Assembly (NCBI RefSeq): GCF_029784155.1
Contig: NW_026598467.1
Span: 1-64,000, forward strand
From: Uranotaenia lowii
Taxonomy: Eukaryota > Arthropoda > Insecta > Diptera > Culicidae
Reading direction: 5' to 3'
Length of the DNA stretch: 64,000 nt
Shown here: positions 10,889 to 23,712 of the stretch, piece by piece
How the letters are laid out: every line of letters starts with the position of its first letter
Position numbering within the stretch: position 1 is the first letter of the stretch
Program-made: the position numbers and the translations under genes
The notes under the pieces: generated by a model
Seen by the model: only the letters and a program-made list of their open reading frames with translations
Databases searched by the model: none
Told to the model about the DNA's origin: nothing

Positions 10889-11250
10889 CTGGGACGGAAA
10901 GGAAGAAAAAACATATAAGAAATATTACTAACGATTTTTGGTTAACTTTGGTGGAAAAATATTTCAATCTTAAACCCACAGAACAAGTTCTATACAAAAA
11001 AAACACATATCGGTGTATTCTGTTTTGGGCCGAATAAGATATGACTTAATAACACTTTACGGACCAAATACGAGATATTCGTTTGACGTGAGTACGCTTC
11101 ATTTTATAAAGAAATTTTATTCTACATTATTTTGTGCAACACTTTCGATAACTGTCTGTATGCTGTCGTGGATAAGTAACCAAGAAGAAGTTTTCAAAAA
11201 AATATGAATAAAAGAGTGCTTGCGGTAGGATAAGTTTTCTATCAATCATT
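10889..11250. other. Intron flank upstream of the WW2 exon
   Basis: The pyrimidine-rich tract next to the acceptor is followed by AT-rich sequence in which I see nothing. Confidence 0.4.
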
Positions 11251-11254
11251 CCTG

Positions 11255-11800
11255 ATAGATAGCTTGCGTAAGGGCAAGAGTGAGCTCAAATGTAACCTAC
11301 GAAAAAGCTAGCTTGCATGAGATCAAGACCGTTTAAAAGTTGCTCCAATTAAAAGTTGACTCACATGAGGACAGGTTAACAATTGTAAGACATTGCATCA
11401 AAAAGTTAAAATTTCTAACAAAAATATGACTTGCTTGAGGACAATTCTCTAAAAAAAAATAATTAAAATTGAACTGCACGAGGACTAGTCCCTTCATTGT
11501 AAAAATTAATTAATTTCAACTAGAATGTATCTTGCGTCCTTTGACATTGTCTTGTAAAAGATGGTTTGACAAGGACAAATCTCAATGCTAACATGTAACA
11601 AATGAAGGATGGCTTGCATGAGAATAAGCCCAGCACGATGATAAAAACATCCCTTAAAAATCTTGCATGAACACAAATAACTGTTATATTGTTAGTAAAT
11701 GATAACCATGCGGACAAGACCCCATTCATAATTTTTTTTTTAAGAATTCCATAAAAAAATTTTAGCATGACAAAAAATCCCAATGCTAGGTACTAGTTTT
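11255..11800. repeat. Decayed tandem repeat around TTGCATGAGGACAAG
   Basis: Variants of GCTTGCATGAGGACAAG recur at about 11262, 11308, 11358, 11427, 11472, 11561, 11606, 11660 and 11706, spaced about 45-70 bp apart and separated by AT-rich filler. This looks like an old minisatellite that has diverged strongly. Confidence 0.5.
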
Positions 11801-13427
11801 AAATAAAAATGTCTAGCTGTTAAACAAATTGCTGAACTTTAAAGCTATTTATGGACCAGCATTCAGAGTAAACTGAAAAAAATAAACATCTTTAAAAAAT
11901 CCGATTACATATTAAAAGAGAAATGCACCGCACATACCATTATTCAAAAAATCAACACCCGAAGGAATTATGCCGCAGCAGCTACCGGGTCAAGAAGCAG
12001 CCAACGATATACAAACATTAATTCAAGGAAAATTTATAAATAGTATTCACGCTAAACATTGCTTCCCTATCTTCTTGCTGCCCTCCCGCTGCCGGTTTCA
12101 CATCTTCGTGTCGACTTTTCCTCAACGAAGCGGAACGTCCCCGGCTTCTCTAGATATCTGCAGCCAGCCTGAATCGCGATCTTACGGGAAAGAAAAAAAA
12201 TCTGTGTGTGCCAATCACACAACCAGAACCAGAGCGTTGATGTCGCCCGAGAAACGCTGTCTCCCAGCCCAGCGTCCGACCGCAAAAATTTCTTTACCCC
12301 AAACCCTTTCGCTCCCAACCCAAACGATCTTTCCGTCGAATCCCAAGAAACTTTCAAAATGCAAAAATATAACCAAATGATCATAAACACGGGCATATGG
12401 CCAAAGGAAAAGGCATCTACCTACAGGCAAAGCAGCATCGAAATATCTTATGATCAGACCCGTACAGAGATGAGTAAGCAAAGAACCCCGCGTCGCCCCA
12501 GAATTTCCTCCCATCATCGCGCATTACAGGGAAAGAATCCCGGCGTGGTACGATTCGGTTGGGTGAATTTCGTGCAAGCAAAGGAGGGAAAAACTCTTTC
12601 GCCTTCGCCGAGAAATTCTTGGTATGCGAAATATTTCCTCGAACTTTAAACAGCAAATATTTTCCGCCGCGTTTCTGTTTTACCGTTTTGCGCTCTGGCT
12701 GTGCACCTTCCTCTCCTGGGCTCCCTCCTGGTCTTTTTTTTGGGTTTCTCCCCTCCTCAAGGATCTTTATGGGAGCATTACTTTCGGTACTTGGGCAAGA
12801 GGGAGGTAGACGATGCATGGCCAAGCCAGCTACTGATGATGGCGGCCTTTGGCAATGTGACAATGACTCGCAGCGATCATTAGTTTGATAATCAATGAGA
12901 TTTTAATAATTCAAGTGAAAAAATTTCAATACTTGATGATAGATCAGGTGATGCGATTTTTTTGGTTTGATTTTATTGATGAAATAGAATGACTGCTGCG
13001 ATTATCGCTCCTGCACGACATCGAGCCAATAACGAACGCAGAACTTTGGCCATAGCTAATGCCGTTTTCGTTTTCTCCACTAGCGCGGGGCAAAACCTTT
13101 TCTGAATAAACAAACAGAATCGTCACCGGGGACGATGCAAATATATGGTTGCTATACTCACCATTATGCTTACCCCCAACACTGACAACTTCTAAGGGTT
13201 GCAACCGTCTGCTTGAGGTTCAAACCTCGGGCAAAACTAGTGGACTTCTGAATTAATAAACGAACACAATAACAACAGTTGGGGCAAAACTCGTAGATAA
13301 CTAGGTTACCACTGCTAATAAACGAAAACACTATAAGATACTTGAGGTGAATTAGGCCCCAGACTCGGAATCCCAAATTTTGTAGTAAAGGTGGCTATAC
13401 AGATCATTTCAGATACTTTCAGATTGG
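11801..13427. other. Unassigned region with a less AT-rich island (about 11940-12890)
   Basis: The island holds overlapping frames of 100-148 codons on both strands, none with a recognisable domain or codon pattern. It does not resemble the other repeats in the window. A noncoding single-copy element or an unknown repeat fragment are both possible. About 12900-13400 is ordinary intron sequence with small palindromic patches. Confidence 0.35.
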
Positions 13428-14095
13428 TGTTTCAAAAGTATCTCGATGAGGGATCTCTCCCCAATGGAAAACTGCAAAGCTGGTATTTCTACCGAAACCG
13501 GGAAAACACCCAGGGCATCCGTCATCGTACAGACCTATTTGTCTGTTGGATATCGTTGGTAAACTATTAGAGAGGATAATATTCAATACACTGTCTACAC
13601 AGAAGAGGAAACTGTCGAACAGACAGTTCGGTTTTCGGAACGGGACAGTGGACGCCATCCGAACAGTGACAGAGTTCGCGAAAGGCGCATATCAAAAGAA
13701 GAAGACAGGTCTTCAAAACTGCGTCATTGTGAGCATCGACATTAAAAATGCCTTCAACAACGCTAACTGGGAAGCTTTTGCCAAAACGCCTAATACCCTC
13801 TGCAGGATGATAGAAAGCTTTTTTGAAAATCGTGTCTCGATCTACTACCCTAACAGCGCGTGTTCCATAGGGTTTCATACTTAGACCTGTATTTTAGAAT
13901 GCCATGTATAATGAGGTGTTAACGCTGAAACTACCAAAGATAGTCGAATTTGCAGACGATATCATGCTGATGATCACAATCGGAGAGGTAGAAGAACGGT
14001 GTCTGTAGAAAGGGTTGGCATCTGTATGGAAGGAGTCAAGCTTCAGAATGCCCACCATAAAACCGAAGTACTACTCGTGACCAACAAAAGAGTTG
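13428..14095 (+). pseudogene. R1-like LINE reverse transcriptase, truncated
   Basis: Read across one frame change, 13465-13870 gives WKTAKLVFLPKPGKHPG, PSSYRPICLLDIVGKLLERI, LSNRQFGFRNGTVDAI and motif A with its catalytic Asp (CVIVSIDIKNAFNNANW). A stop then follows, most of the palm between motifs A and C is missing, and motif C appears at about 13949 as FADDI. The pattern fits R1/I-group LINEs. It is clearly dead. Confidence 0.85.
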
Positions 14096-14285
14096 TCTTT
14101 ACTGCAGCTTGGTTCGATCATTCCTCGAATATGCTTGGCTGTATGGTGCCCCTACTACCAAAATGGCTCGGAGCGTATCGAGGCCATCCAGAGGCGTTTT
14201 TTGCGTTTCGCTCTCCGGAACCTGATCTGGCAAGACCCGTTTCGACTGCCCAGCTACGGAAACCGCTGTCGCCTTATCGCTTTTT
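14096..14285 (+). pseudogene. Jockey-like LINE C-terminal fragment fused to the R1-like relic
   Basis: From about 14096 the sequence reads LYCSLVRSFLEYA, shifts frame, then gives VWCPYYQNGSERIEAIQRRF and LRFALRNLIWQDPFRLPSYG followed by NRCRLI. This is the conserved region after the RT of Jockey-clade elements, not of R1. It begins abruptly after KTEVLLVTNKRVV of the preceding relic, so two LINE families are joined at about 14095. Confidence 0.8.
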
Positions 14286-15379
14286 TTGTTGTATGTCCCG
14301 CCGTCCCGCTTTTTCCTCAAAATGTTCCGCTTTTCTTCATGAAATTTTTTTACAAAATTCACTGACTTGCACTGGAAAAAATAAAACTTTATCTTCAATT
14401 TCAATCTATTTGTTCAACACAACAATCTTTCGAAAACGTTTTTTTTTTCTCAAAAAAAGCATCAAAATTTTCAGAGTTTACATTAGACAATTATTTACTG
14501 TTATGCTTATTAGCCCTAAAGATACAATACAATACTGATTCAGTCAAGCGTTCTTGGAGCAAGTTCAACCAATGCAATGTTAATAACTTTGGTTTGAACA
14601 AAATATGGTTTAAGTTGCTTCAAAATTATTATACATAGATCTCACTTTTTCGACAGAATCTTAGTTAAATTGCCTTTTATACATAAATTTTTTTCGACTT
14701 TGTTTTCCAAAGTATGCAATATGATGAAAGTTTTCTTTAATTTTTCAAATTTTTAAAACAAATTTGAAGTTCATTTGCTATTGTACAAAGGTTTTTCACG
14801 CTTTATTAAATCCGCCGTTGACATGTAGGACTTGAAATATTTCTCTCAAATATCGTGTTTATTTGTGAGAACCGTGGAAAATGGACGTGCTTATGGCAAA
14901 AAAACCGTGTAAATAGAAGTCATGTAAAAAAATTGAGCAGAACCAATCCGCGTTTGTAAAAAACCTTAGTGTACTTTCTATGAATAACTTTGGCTGATGG
15001 TATGTATACGCATAAGTTTGGCAATTCAATTTAGCTTTTTTCAACAGTTTCTTAAATGTCCCGCTTTTTTCTGAAAGTATCTGGCAAGCCTAGTTTAACA
15101 GCTACTCCGATCATTTTGATTTTGACGTTTCGAGGGAAATATTCCGAAGAAGAATCCTTAGTAAGATTGTAGATTGGCAAATGTTAGCATTTTTTCACAC
15201 ACTTACATAAGTTCTCGCTTCGAGAATGGCATTGTTGGCTGATCGAGGAATTGTTGAATCGACTATACTAAAACTTTAAAGCTGGCATCTTTCAGTTAAG
15301 TTATTTTAGTAATAAAACCTCATGCATACAAATGAAACTATATGTCCGTGAAAGTTGACATATAGTTCTTTCTAATGTA
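14286..15379. other. AT-rich intron, nothing assigned
   Basis: The motif TCCCGCTTTTT occurs near both ends (about 14310 and 15058), possibly the ends of one more decayed insertion. No gene or clear element. Confidence 0.3.
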
Positions 15380-16304
15380 CAGTACCGTTCATAATTGTAT
15401 AGAAATTGGAAGCACGCGCACTGTCACTTGGACTTTGAACTTCCATAACTTTTTACTCTGATGATATTTTTTGATCAAATTTTCTGCGTAAGATAGATCA
15501 CTATCACAATATCGTTTCACGAAATTTGAGCTTTCTAAAGTTTGTGTGGCCAGAGATACAGTTATTCTACAAAAATCTGACTTCAATATAAAGTTAACAT
15601 GCCTAAAGTTTTTGAAAAGTTCTTTCGATGAGATCAAAAGTTACGCGATATACAATATTTCAGGCATGAACCTAAAAATGCGATTTCTATAGAATTTTGG
15701 ACGATTCATGAGAACAATAACTTTTCCATCCACGAATCAATCATATATTGTCTGACAGAAGCAATGAAGAAAAGAAAAAAATTAAAAATGATCCATTTGT
15801 GTTTTGAAATCAGAATCTCACAAAATTGTTTGAGATTTTTGATTGAAACAGATTTACCTGTTGTTGAACATAAAATATGATTTTCCTATGGAAATATCCG
15901 TCCAGAATTCTACAGAAATCGCATTTTAAGGTTCATGCCTAAAATATTGTACATCTCGTAACTTTTGATCACATCGAAAGAATTTAAAAAAAAAACTTCA
16001 GACATGTTAACTTCATATTTCAACAATCACTCTTCAAAATTTCAATTAAAAGAGTTGCGAAGTTTCTGAGATATTGCATTTTGAATGACAAACGTCCAAA
16101 AAGTCCGATTTTTGTAGAATTACTCTATCTCTGGCCACACAATCTTTAGAAAGCTCAATTTCGTGATAAAATAGTGTGATAGTTAATCTATCTTACGCAG
16201 AAAGTTTGATAAAAAAATATCATCAGAGAAAAAAGTTATGGAAGTTCAAAGTCAAAATGACAGAGCGCTAGCTTCCCATTTCTATACAATTATGAACGGT
16301 ACTG
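15380..16304. mobile_element. 925 bp TA-flanked foldback element (Tc1/mariner-type ends)
   Basis: The ends are perfect inverted repeats for 27 bp, beginning CAGTACCGTTCATAATTGTA, and TA flanks both sides (15378-15379 and 16305-16306). The inverted similarity continues for over 350 bp on each side, leaving a loop of about 150 bp near 15740-15890, so almost the whole element folds back. There is no transposase frame. TA target sites and CAGT ends fit a non-autonomous Tc1/mariner relative. Confidence 0.85.
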
Positions 16305-17232
16305 TATATATTTTTGTTTTGGTATGTTTGCAACTTTTAGAGATATTAAACAATGAAAACATGCCATTTTTAAACCTTCGTTTCATAAAGTAACAAATTT
16401 GCAACATTTAATCGAAACTGTTCTAAATTTCGCATTTTACCTTAAAAGTCATTTTTTTTTCGATGGAAATAATATTTTTAACTTCAAGATCACGTTCAAT
16501 TAAAAAAAAAAGGATTTCATTGTATAAAGGTACAAAAAAAACCAACTTGAAACTGAAAAATATGGAATGTGGGAAAAGCCTTATTTTTCAAATTTTTGGC
16601 CTAGTGACATTCATATTGAGATGTTTTTTCGACTCGAAAAAAATATTTTCGTATTCTCACTAAAGTCATACACATATTTAAAACGGTTTTAGAGAAAACG
16701 CGCCTCAAAGTTTTCGTTTTCCTCGTTTTACGTATATTTTGTGTAAATTTGTAGTTTTCGTTCGATCGGAATAGTATGAAGGAAAAATTCTAAATCTAAA
16801 AATATAATTAAATGTAGTCAAAGTATAAAAAATATTTTGCATTATAAACTCAAAGTTGACCATTAAATTTTTATAAGACACTCTGAAAAAATATCTTGAT
16901 TTTTTTTTATCTAATAAACTGCATACTTATCAAGAAAATTATTGAAAAAGTTTTTGAAGAAAAGAATATGTTTTTCAACTTCTATGAGATAAATTTTTAA
17001 TTCCACTGTATTGAAACAGCAAATTTTCAATAATCTTAATCTTTTATATTTAAATTCCAGTGATCCAGAGAATTTTAAAATCTAATTTCAAAGAACGAAT
17101 ACATTTTTTATTTTTCAATTTGAAAATTCAGTACTATCTGGCAATATTTAATATTCGAGGTTTGAAGTATAGTTTTGCTTGTTTTCTTAGAGACACAATG
17201 AATGATTTGATTAAAAATCCCAGCTAAATTCT
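16305..17232. other. AT-rich intron, nothing assigned
   Basis: Long A and T runs only; a 66-codon frame at 16463-16663 is low-complexity and looks like chance. Confidence 0.35.
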
Positions 17233-17360
17233 CGAGCACCGATGTGGTCTAGTGGATAGGCTGGTGCGAGTCTGGTTTTGATATGCCATTCCTACTAGAC
17301 TCGATTCCCGGTAGCGGCAAGAAAACTTTTGGGTTCGAATCCCATAAGTAGCCGACAGGT
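17233..17360 (+). repeat. tRNA-like SINE head
   Basis: GTGGTCTAGTGGATAGG at about 17244 fits an A box. Two B-box-like strings follow: GACTCGATTCCCGG (about 17298) and GGTTCGAATCC (about 17332). The spacing to the first suits a tRNA with a long variable region. No CCA and no full cloverleaf, so a tRNA-derived SINE is more likely than a functional tRNA. Confidence 0.4.
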
Positions 17361-17420
17361 AAGATGTGTTTTCTCCTATATCTGATTATATAATAAGAAT
17401 GTTCAATCAAATTTCAAGCT

Positions 17421-18100
17421 TGTGAAATGTTATGCGCTGCGGGCTTAAATTGATCATAGGCATAGTACTAGGGGTCGCTCAACGAACCTAAAGTTTGTAT
17501 GGGATTTTGAGACATTTTGTTCGGGAGGAACATGAAAATCCAGTTTTTCATGACTAACTTTGGTCCCCTTCGGCCAATTTCTTTTGAAAACGATTTTTCT
17601 TAAAGCCTTAACTATGACAAATATTTCATCCGAAGACTGCATTTCAATTCGACTTATAACAAAAAAGTTATTAGACTTCAAAAATGGGGTAACTTTTCTC
17701 AGGGTGATATTCATCACTGTTAATGCTGCGTCAAAATGTTCGAAGCCCTTCTCTCATTAATAGTGATGAATATCACCCTGAAAAAAGTTACCCAATTTTG
17801 GAAGTCTAATAACTTTTTTGTCATGAGTCGAATCGAAATGTAGTCTTCGGATGAAATGTTTGTCATAGTTTATGCATTTAGAAAAACCGTTTTTAAAAGA
17901 AATCGGCCGAAGGGAACCAAAGTTATTCATGAAAAACTGGATTTTCATGTCCCTCCCGAAAAAAAATGTCTCAAAATCCCATACAAACTTTAGGCTCGTT
18001 GAGCGACTCTTTCCCGTGATCCGATCTGGCCCAAATTTTTCATGATACCTTGTACTAGGCCTATGATCAATTTAAGCCTGCAGAACATAACTTTTTCAAA
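17421..18100. mobile_element. Palindromic foldback element of about 680 bp
   Basis: The two halves are inverted copies. GGGCTTAAATTGATCATAGG at 17441 matches CCTATGATCAATTTAAGCC near 18059, and CAGGGTGATATTCATCACT at about 17699 matches AGTGATGAATATCACCCTG at 17762. The loop is about 45 bp near 17720-17760. Both halves contain a matching short frame, explained by the symmetry. No target duplication was defined. Confidence 0.75.
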
Positions 18101-19800
18101 TGAGTCATTTGGGGCACTCTACTGGCCAGGTATATAAACGAATGCCGGAATACCTGTTAGTAAACTAGTCCACCTGAATGATTCGTTCTTCCAAAATATA
18201 CCTACATCAAAATACGCAATACCTTCACTCTATAGCAGTTCATACGAAGCCATGGGGTCCGGGTATGGTGTACGCGCTGCATTGGAGATTTGTCGAACAT
18301 AATAATCCAAGAATGCATGAGAGCACAAATTTAGGCAGAAACTGCGGTGAATCCGTGCACCCATGGTGGATAATCAACACACATAACTACTCCCAGCTAC
18401 ATTCTCAACTCTTTCAGTGTCTAGAAATCTAGATTTGCAAAGTTCTTATGCTAAAAAAAACTATGATTAATGCAAAAGAAATTAGGAATAAGCCTTTATT
18501 TCTAATTGTCTTGTGTGAAGAACAAAAAGATATAACCGTTTCATGTTGTTGCAAATTTGCAACAATTTATATTTTTGCTCAATAACCGAAATATGTGAAA
18601 ATAATATTTTTTCATTATTTTTCCCTTCATGGTTTCATCCTTGAGAATTTCTTTGAGAATAAATAAAACATCATGACATGCATGGTTAAAAGAAATCTCA
18701 AGTACCCTTAAACTTCAAAATTGTGACTTAACACCTTCAATGAAGTTGTGTAGTTTTATAATTGTCACAACTCTCTCATACAAAGTTTGTCTAAAATAGA
18801 ATTTGAATTGTTGTCTCGAAATAAGTTAAACGAATTTTCCGTTTTTTGAGGTTAGTTTTTAAAAAAATGTCTTTAAACCTGTTGTTTCAAAAGATAGAGC
18901 TTTGACGTCTTCAACGAAGTTTCTTAAAATAAGATGATCTAAAATTTTTCCCAAGCCGTCATAGTGGTAAAATGATAAATACAAAAAATTGAAAAATTAT
19001 CTTGAATTGATCAGGAAAAAATTACAATAAAATATGCGCATTTTAAAATGATGAAACATTATAGATCACACTATAAAGATATTTTGACATTTAGGAATTC
19101 AAAAAGCCCATGCATGATCACGTTTTTCGAGTTTTAAACCACTGTACAGTGTAGGCGAGTGATACTTCATTCACATTGGAAACGACTAAAAAACAACACG
19201 ATGCTCACAGTGAAAATAAATAAATTATGTTAATAAATTCGAAAAAAAAGTGAAAAATATATATTTTTGTTTTCAAAAGCAAAGAAGAAGATCTGTATCC
19301 GTGGGAAACTGTACTCCAAAATCTAGAGTAAAACACGTGGTTTTGTTTACATCTTACCAAACAGCACCTCGAAATAAGGGCAATTTGTCTAAAAATCGAT
19401 GAGGGCATTTTGATCAGATATTCAAAGTTTGATAAATCTCCAGTTTAATATTAAACAACAATTTACCGCAGTTTTTCATCAATTGAAAATTTGAAAATAT
19501 TTTTTGAACATCCAGTAAAATCAATGATGAGGATGTTAAAAGCAATCAGCTTGGCGTAAAAGCCTGTTTCATTTTTTCTCACTTTTCACAACTTAAGTGA
19601 TGAATAGCCACGTTAAAATTTAATTTGATATCTGGTAATGATTTTTACTAAAATCACAAGGTTTTGATTTTAAAAACACATTTGTGTAAGAGGAATTTAC
19701 GTAAAATTTCGCAAATATCCAGAATCTATCAAAATATAGTCGTTGCCATTTTACCCTAATTGATATTTCAATACGGGAATGTTTCTATGATTGTTTAAGT
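18101..19800. other. Unassigned intron sequence
   Basis: A TATATAAA at about 18130 precedes an 84-codon frame (18178-18432) without recognisable domains; this is a weak hint only. The rest is AT-rich with no feature. Confidence 0.3.
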
Positions 19801-20420
19801 TTGAGACCCCTCTGATCTTCCAGTAGGGAGATAAGAAGGGGAGAGGAGGCTTCTTTATAATTTTTCGCATAACTCGAGAACTGATCGAGCAAATAGAACC
19901 AAATTTAGCTAAGCAGGGTATTTGGACTCGAAAAATGATTACACACTTATATGCTGCTTACTTGCTACTTGGAGAGAGATGAAATCTTATTTGATATGGG
20001 AGTTTTTGGTGTCGAAAAAATGTTCCATACAAGTTTTTTTTGCATGAATCGAGTACTTTTCAGGCAAAAAAGACCATATCTAATAAGAAAGGCTGTTTGT
20101 GTACGAATGATTTGAGACCCTCCGTTTTTAAGGGTGTAGTCAGGAAGAAGTAGACAGGATTTTATTTGGCATAACTCAAAACTTATCGGTCAATTGGAGC
20201 GAAATATGACGTTATTTAGATTCTAAAAATGTTTCTTCAGTAGCTACAAAGCTTTGAGGGTTGACATCGTGCTCCAAGCCAAGCTTCAGCTCATTTAGAT
20301 AACTCGAATGGGATCGATCAACGACTCTCAAATTTGTATGGAAATTTGACACCGTTTGTTTCAGTAAAAAAATTTCTCCAACCTTCAAAGGCAAGGTCCC
20401 CAGGAGGTAGGACCAAAGTT
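19801..20420 (+). repeat. Two tandem units of a dispersed family marked AACTCGAGAACTGATC
   Basis: TGAGACCC..., then ATAACTCGAGAACTGATCGA, GCAAATAGAACCAAATTTAG and GGGTATTTGGACTCGAAAAA (19801-19940) recur in weaker form from about 20109 (CATAACTCAAAACTTATCGG). The same family occurs at 31255-31800, and on the minus strand near 61870-61940. Unit length here is about 305 bp. Confidence 0.6.
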
Positions 20421-20819
20421 GGAGGCCTCAGTTGAACTTCAGGTGGCTATTGTAGCATGGACCTAAAGGATTAATCTGTAATTCAAAATTGAGAACTTAT
20501 CACCTGGGTGTGTAAAGTGTGTTATCAATTGGTCTACAAATTTCGTAAGTTTGACTTAGCGATGCTCATCGATAACTAACTGATGAAATTAGTCACATGC
20601 TCAACAAGTGACGCAGATTCTCTTACGTATGATCAAATAGAGTGAATAACGATAACAATTTCCGCGTGGTATTCGCAACTCAAACAGAATGAATAATTAC
20701 CGAATATTTTCCACCAAAACAGCAAATGAACAAATATTTGAAACATATTCCAAAATGCGCAAAAATATTTCTATGTCAAAAAGTTAATCAAAACTAAAAA
20801 ATTCGGAAGGAATTCGAAG

Positions 20820-21960
20820 CTGCTGCGCAAACAAACACTTTGCGTCTCCTATTTAGCTAGAGACTAACGGGAGAGGCATCTGAAAAGTGGCGCCACATTG
20901 CTTTGTGTACACAATATTATTCAATTTCAGACTGTGTGTAGCTGATAGCATTCGATGGAACCGGCGCGGCAGCGAAAAAAAACCCTGCTGATGAACGCTG
21001 AATTCCAACAACATCTACAAATCGCAATGTAAACACACAGTTCGTCCGAGTTGAACCGAAAATATCCGGCTCACTTTCCTCTCAATTACACACGCGCAAA
21101 CGACGACGGTATCATCGATAGGTGTTAGTAGCTACCTACATTCTGCTGCTGCTGTACAAATAAGACCTAAGTCCTATTCCCGGCTCCGGAGAGCAAAGAA
21201 TTTGAAATTTAAAGACATTGAAATGTTTTCTTCGGAAAGCCCAAGGCCTTCCTGAGGGCAATCACGCGTCCGAACGCCCGACGCCCTATCGGAAAGAAAT
21301 CGATTCTTGAAAAATCATTGCACAGCATGCATTCTTCTGCGTTTCGCACTTATTACAACAGCAAAAATAAAATAAATAAATACCGCATTCCATTTCAAAA
21401 TGTGCATGTTTCCATACACCTCTCGGGGAAGTGGGTGTACGCTGTATGTAGGTACGAATGGAAAAGAACGAAACGTTTGTTGGCGTGGCGAAATAAAATC
21501 ATAAACGTATCTCTACGCCGCCAGTCAGGCCAGGCAGCGCAACGCTCGTTGTAGCAAACATTCGCCGCTTCGTCTTGCGCGCAACGCCTCAACGCCGCAC
21601 GCCTCAAGCCGGCAGGAATGGAATGTGCCGGATCTATCTTACATCTCTCGTAATTTACCTACCAGCTGCTGCTTTGCTCTAGAGAGCGACCGATGCCATA
21701 TCGAGACATACCTGAAATCGTCGTGGATTCACGGGGCCGCACCGCATTCATAACTATGTACATCGTATGAGTAGTTATATGCAATTGTGTATCAACATTC
21801 TCGAAGCGAAGCGAGCAACAGAGGCCAACAACGAGCAAAAATACACATTAGCCGATCGTTAAATATTTGCCAATATCACACAAACAAACACACGGACACT
21901 TTAACATAGCTGTGAAGTTTAGGGCCTTGCGGTGCAGTTCTGTGCTCGGCGATCCTGGCG
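20820..21960. other. Less AT-rich, apparently single-copy island
   Basis: The base composition shifts sharply towards G+C compared with the flanks, and none of the window's repeat motifs appear. Frames are short (78 and 70 codons) and unrecognised. It may be regulatory DNA of kibra. I could not detect promoter elements with confidence. Confidence 0.35.
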
Positions 21961-23522
21961 ATGCCTCCGTTGAACTTGTTCGATGATACTTTCCAATTTT
22001 GTTATACCAATTTTTACTTATTCTCAAAATCCGACCAATACCCGGAAAATTTGGTCTAAACCTTGAAATTATAAAACAAAAATCGAGAAGAAAACAAATG
22101 AATTTTTTTTAACCAAAACACATTAGATATATGTAATAACAATTCCAAAAATGCACAACTTAACCCATTTTTTTAAGAAATTTTAACGGAAATTTATCTC
22201 GGATTTTTTTAAGAAAAAACAACTATTTTCTGCTGCAGTCGTTCGTTTATACTTAAAAAAAATCCTAGACTGATAGTCGTTAAAAACCTTAAAAAATCAA
22301 TTCAAATCAAATTCATAAACAAAACCATTTTCTAACTAATGAAGATATGACCGTCACACATAGTCAAAAAAATAATAAGTTTTACTGATTCGATCCAAAA
22401 TCAATTCGAATCAATGTGTTAATCAAAGCGATTTCCGGTAAGTCATTGATAATTTATTAAAAATGATGATCCTTATTCTGAACAAGAAATTCGCTAGAAA
22501 ATACATTTTTAGCAGTCCAGTCTTAGTCTTGCAATGTATAGGTTGGATGATGAGAATAAGGAACTGGTAGAAATAAAAATAAGGAATTCCCAGTTTTTTT
22601 ATTAATATTGAAAGCACGAAGCATATACTAATTTGCTTGACATTGCACATGGAACATGCTACTTCGAATCATTTTTCAAATTTTTCATAATTTATTCGTA
22701 AAATTATGATCGATTTGAGAGAGAGAGAGGGGGAGATGATTTTAAATAATAAATAGTGAAACATTGTTAATTTTTAAGCGAGAAATTTTTAGTTGGAAAT
22801 TTTAAGCTCTGAGTCTTTTGGAATATTAGGTTCTGGATAGGACAAAATGTAGAAATGGTGTTTTCTCATAAAAAAAGATTTATAGGTTTCCAAGAAGATT
22901 ATTTTTTCAAAACACAGAAATTGAGGATTGAAAAACCAAAGACAAACTTATTAATAATATTACAAAAAATTAAAAAGTTTGATTTAAAAAAAAATCAATA
23001 GAACTAAATAAACGATTCTTTAAAATTCAGTACATTTTTTGGAAGTTGATACAAAATATGATAAGAAAAAAGATATATATATTTTTTTTAAATTTATTCA
23101 AAGAATTTAAATGCTTTGACTTAAGGAAACAGCTTTGATTTTAAAAAATTGATAGGTTTCAGCGTCCTGAATTCTAATCTTTCGTCAGATTTTGTCAGGC
23201 ACCTCTAGTTTTGGTGATATGTTTATAAGTTTAAAATTCAGTTATAAGTTTTAAATTCAGTTGAGTTGAGTTTTGAGTCCAATCCATCAGTGGTAACTGA
23301 TGAGCTAACAAATCTATTTACCTGTAAAAAACTGATACTGAATTTGTTTACTATACTTATTCAATTAAGGTATAACATTTTGTTGACTATGTATAAAAAA
23401 TGGTCTTAGAAAGTTAAATTTTACTTTAAAAAAAAATTAAAACTATCATCACTAGTTTTACTGACATTACTGAAGAAAATTCGAAAAAAAAATTTATTCA
23501 TTCAAGAAATGCAAAACATTTT
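21961..23522. other. AT-rich intron, nothing assigned
   Basis: A short GA microsatellite lies at about 22718-22735. No element ends or genes are seen. Confidence 0.35.
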
Positions 23523-23712
23523 TCTTGATTTGATTTCGGTCGTTTTACCATTTTTATAGCATTTGCAACTTTATATCAATGTTGCATTAGCCGGAAAGTT
23601 ATTGAAAAACTTTTCCGGAACAGCTGTGTTCTATGTTTACTCTTGGGCTCGAACTCGTGGACATCGGCTCAGGAGGCAATTGACTTGCCAACTAAGCTAT
23701 ATCACAAGCCCT
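23523..23712 (-). repeat. tRNA-derived SINE, copy 1
   Basis: On the minus strand the head reads GGGCTTGTGATATAGCTTAG then TTGGCAAG, with A box TAGCTTAGTTGG and B box GAGTTCGAGCCC about 40 bp later. A body of about 115 bp shared with the copy at 24325-24519 follows. Flanking CAAAACATTTT (23512) and CAAAACGATTTT (23713) look like a slightly diverged target duplication. Confidence 0.75.

Noticed and set aside
12000..12890. Overlapping frames of 100-148 codons as genes
   Set aside because: They lie in several frames of both strands at once, with no domain or codon pattern; composition alone explains them.
18178..18432. Small gene behind a TATATAAA box
   Set aside because: The frame is unrecognised and a TATA-like string is expected by chance in such AT-rich DNA.
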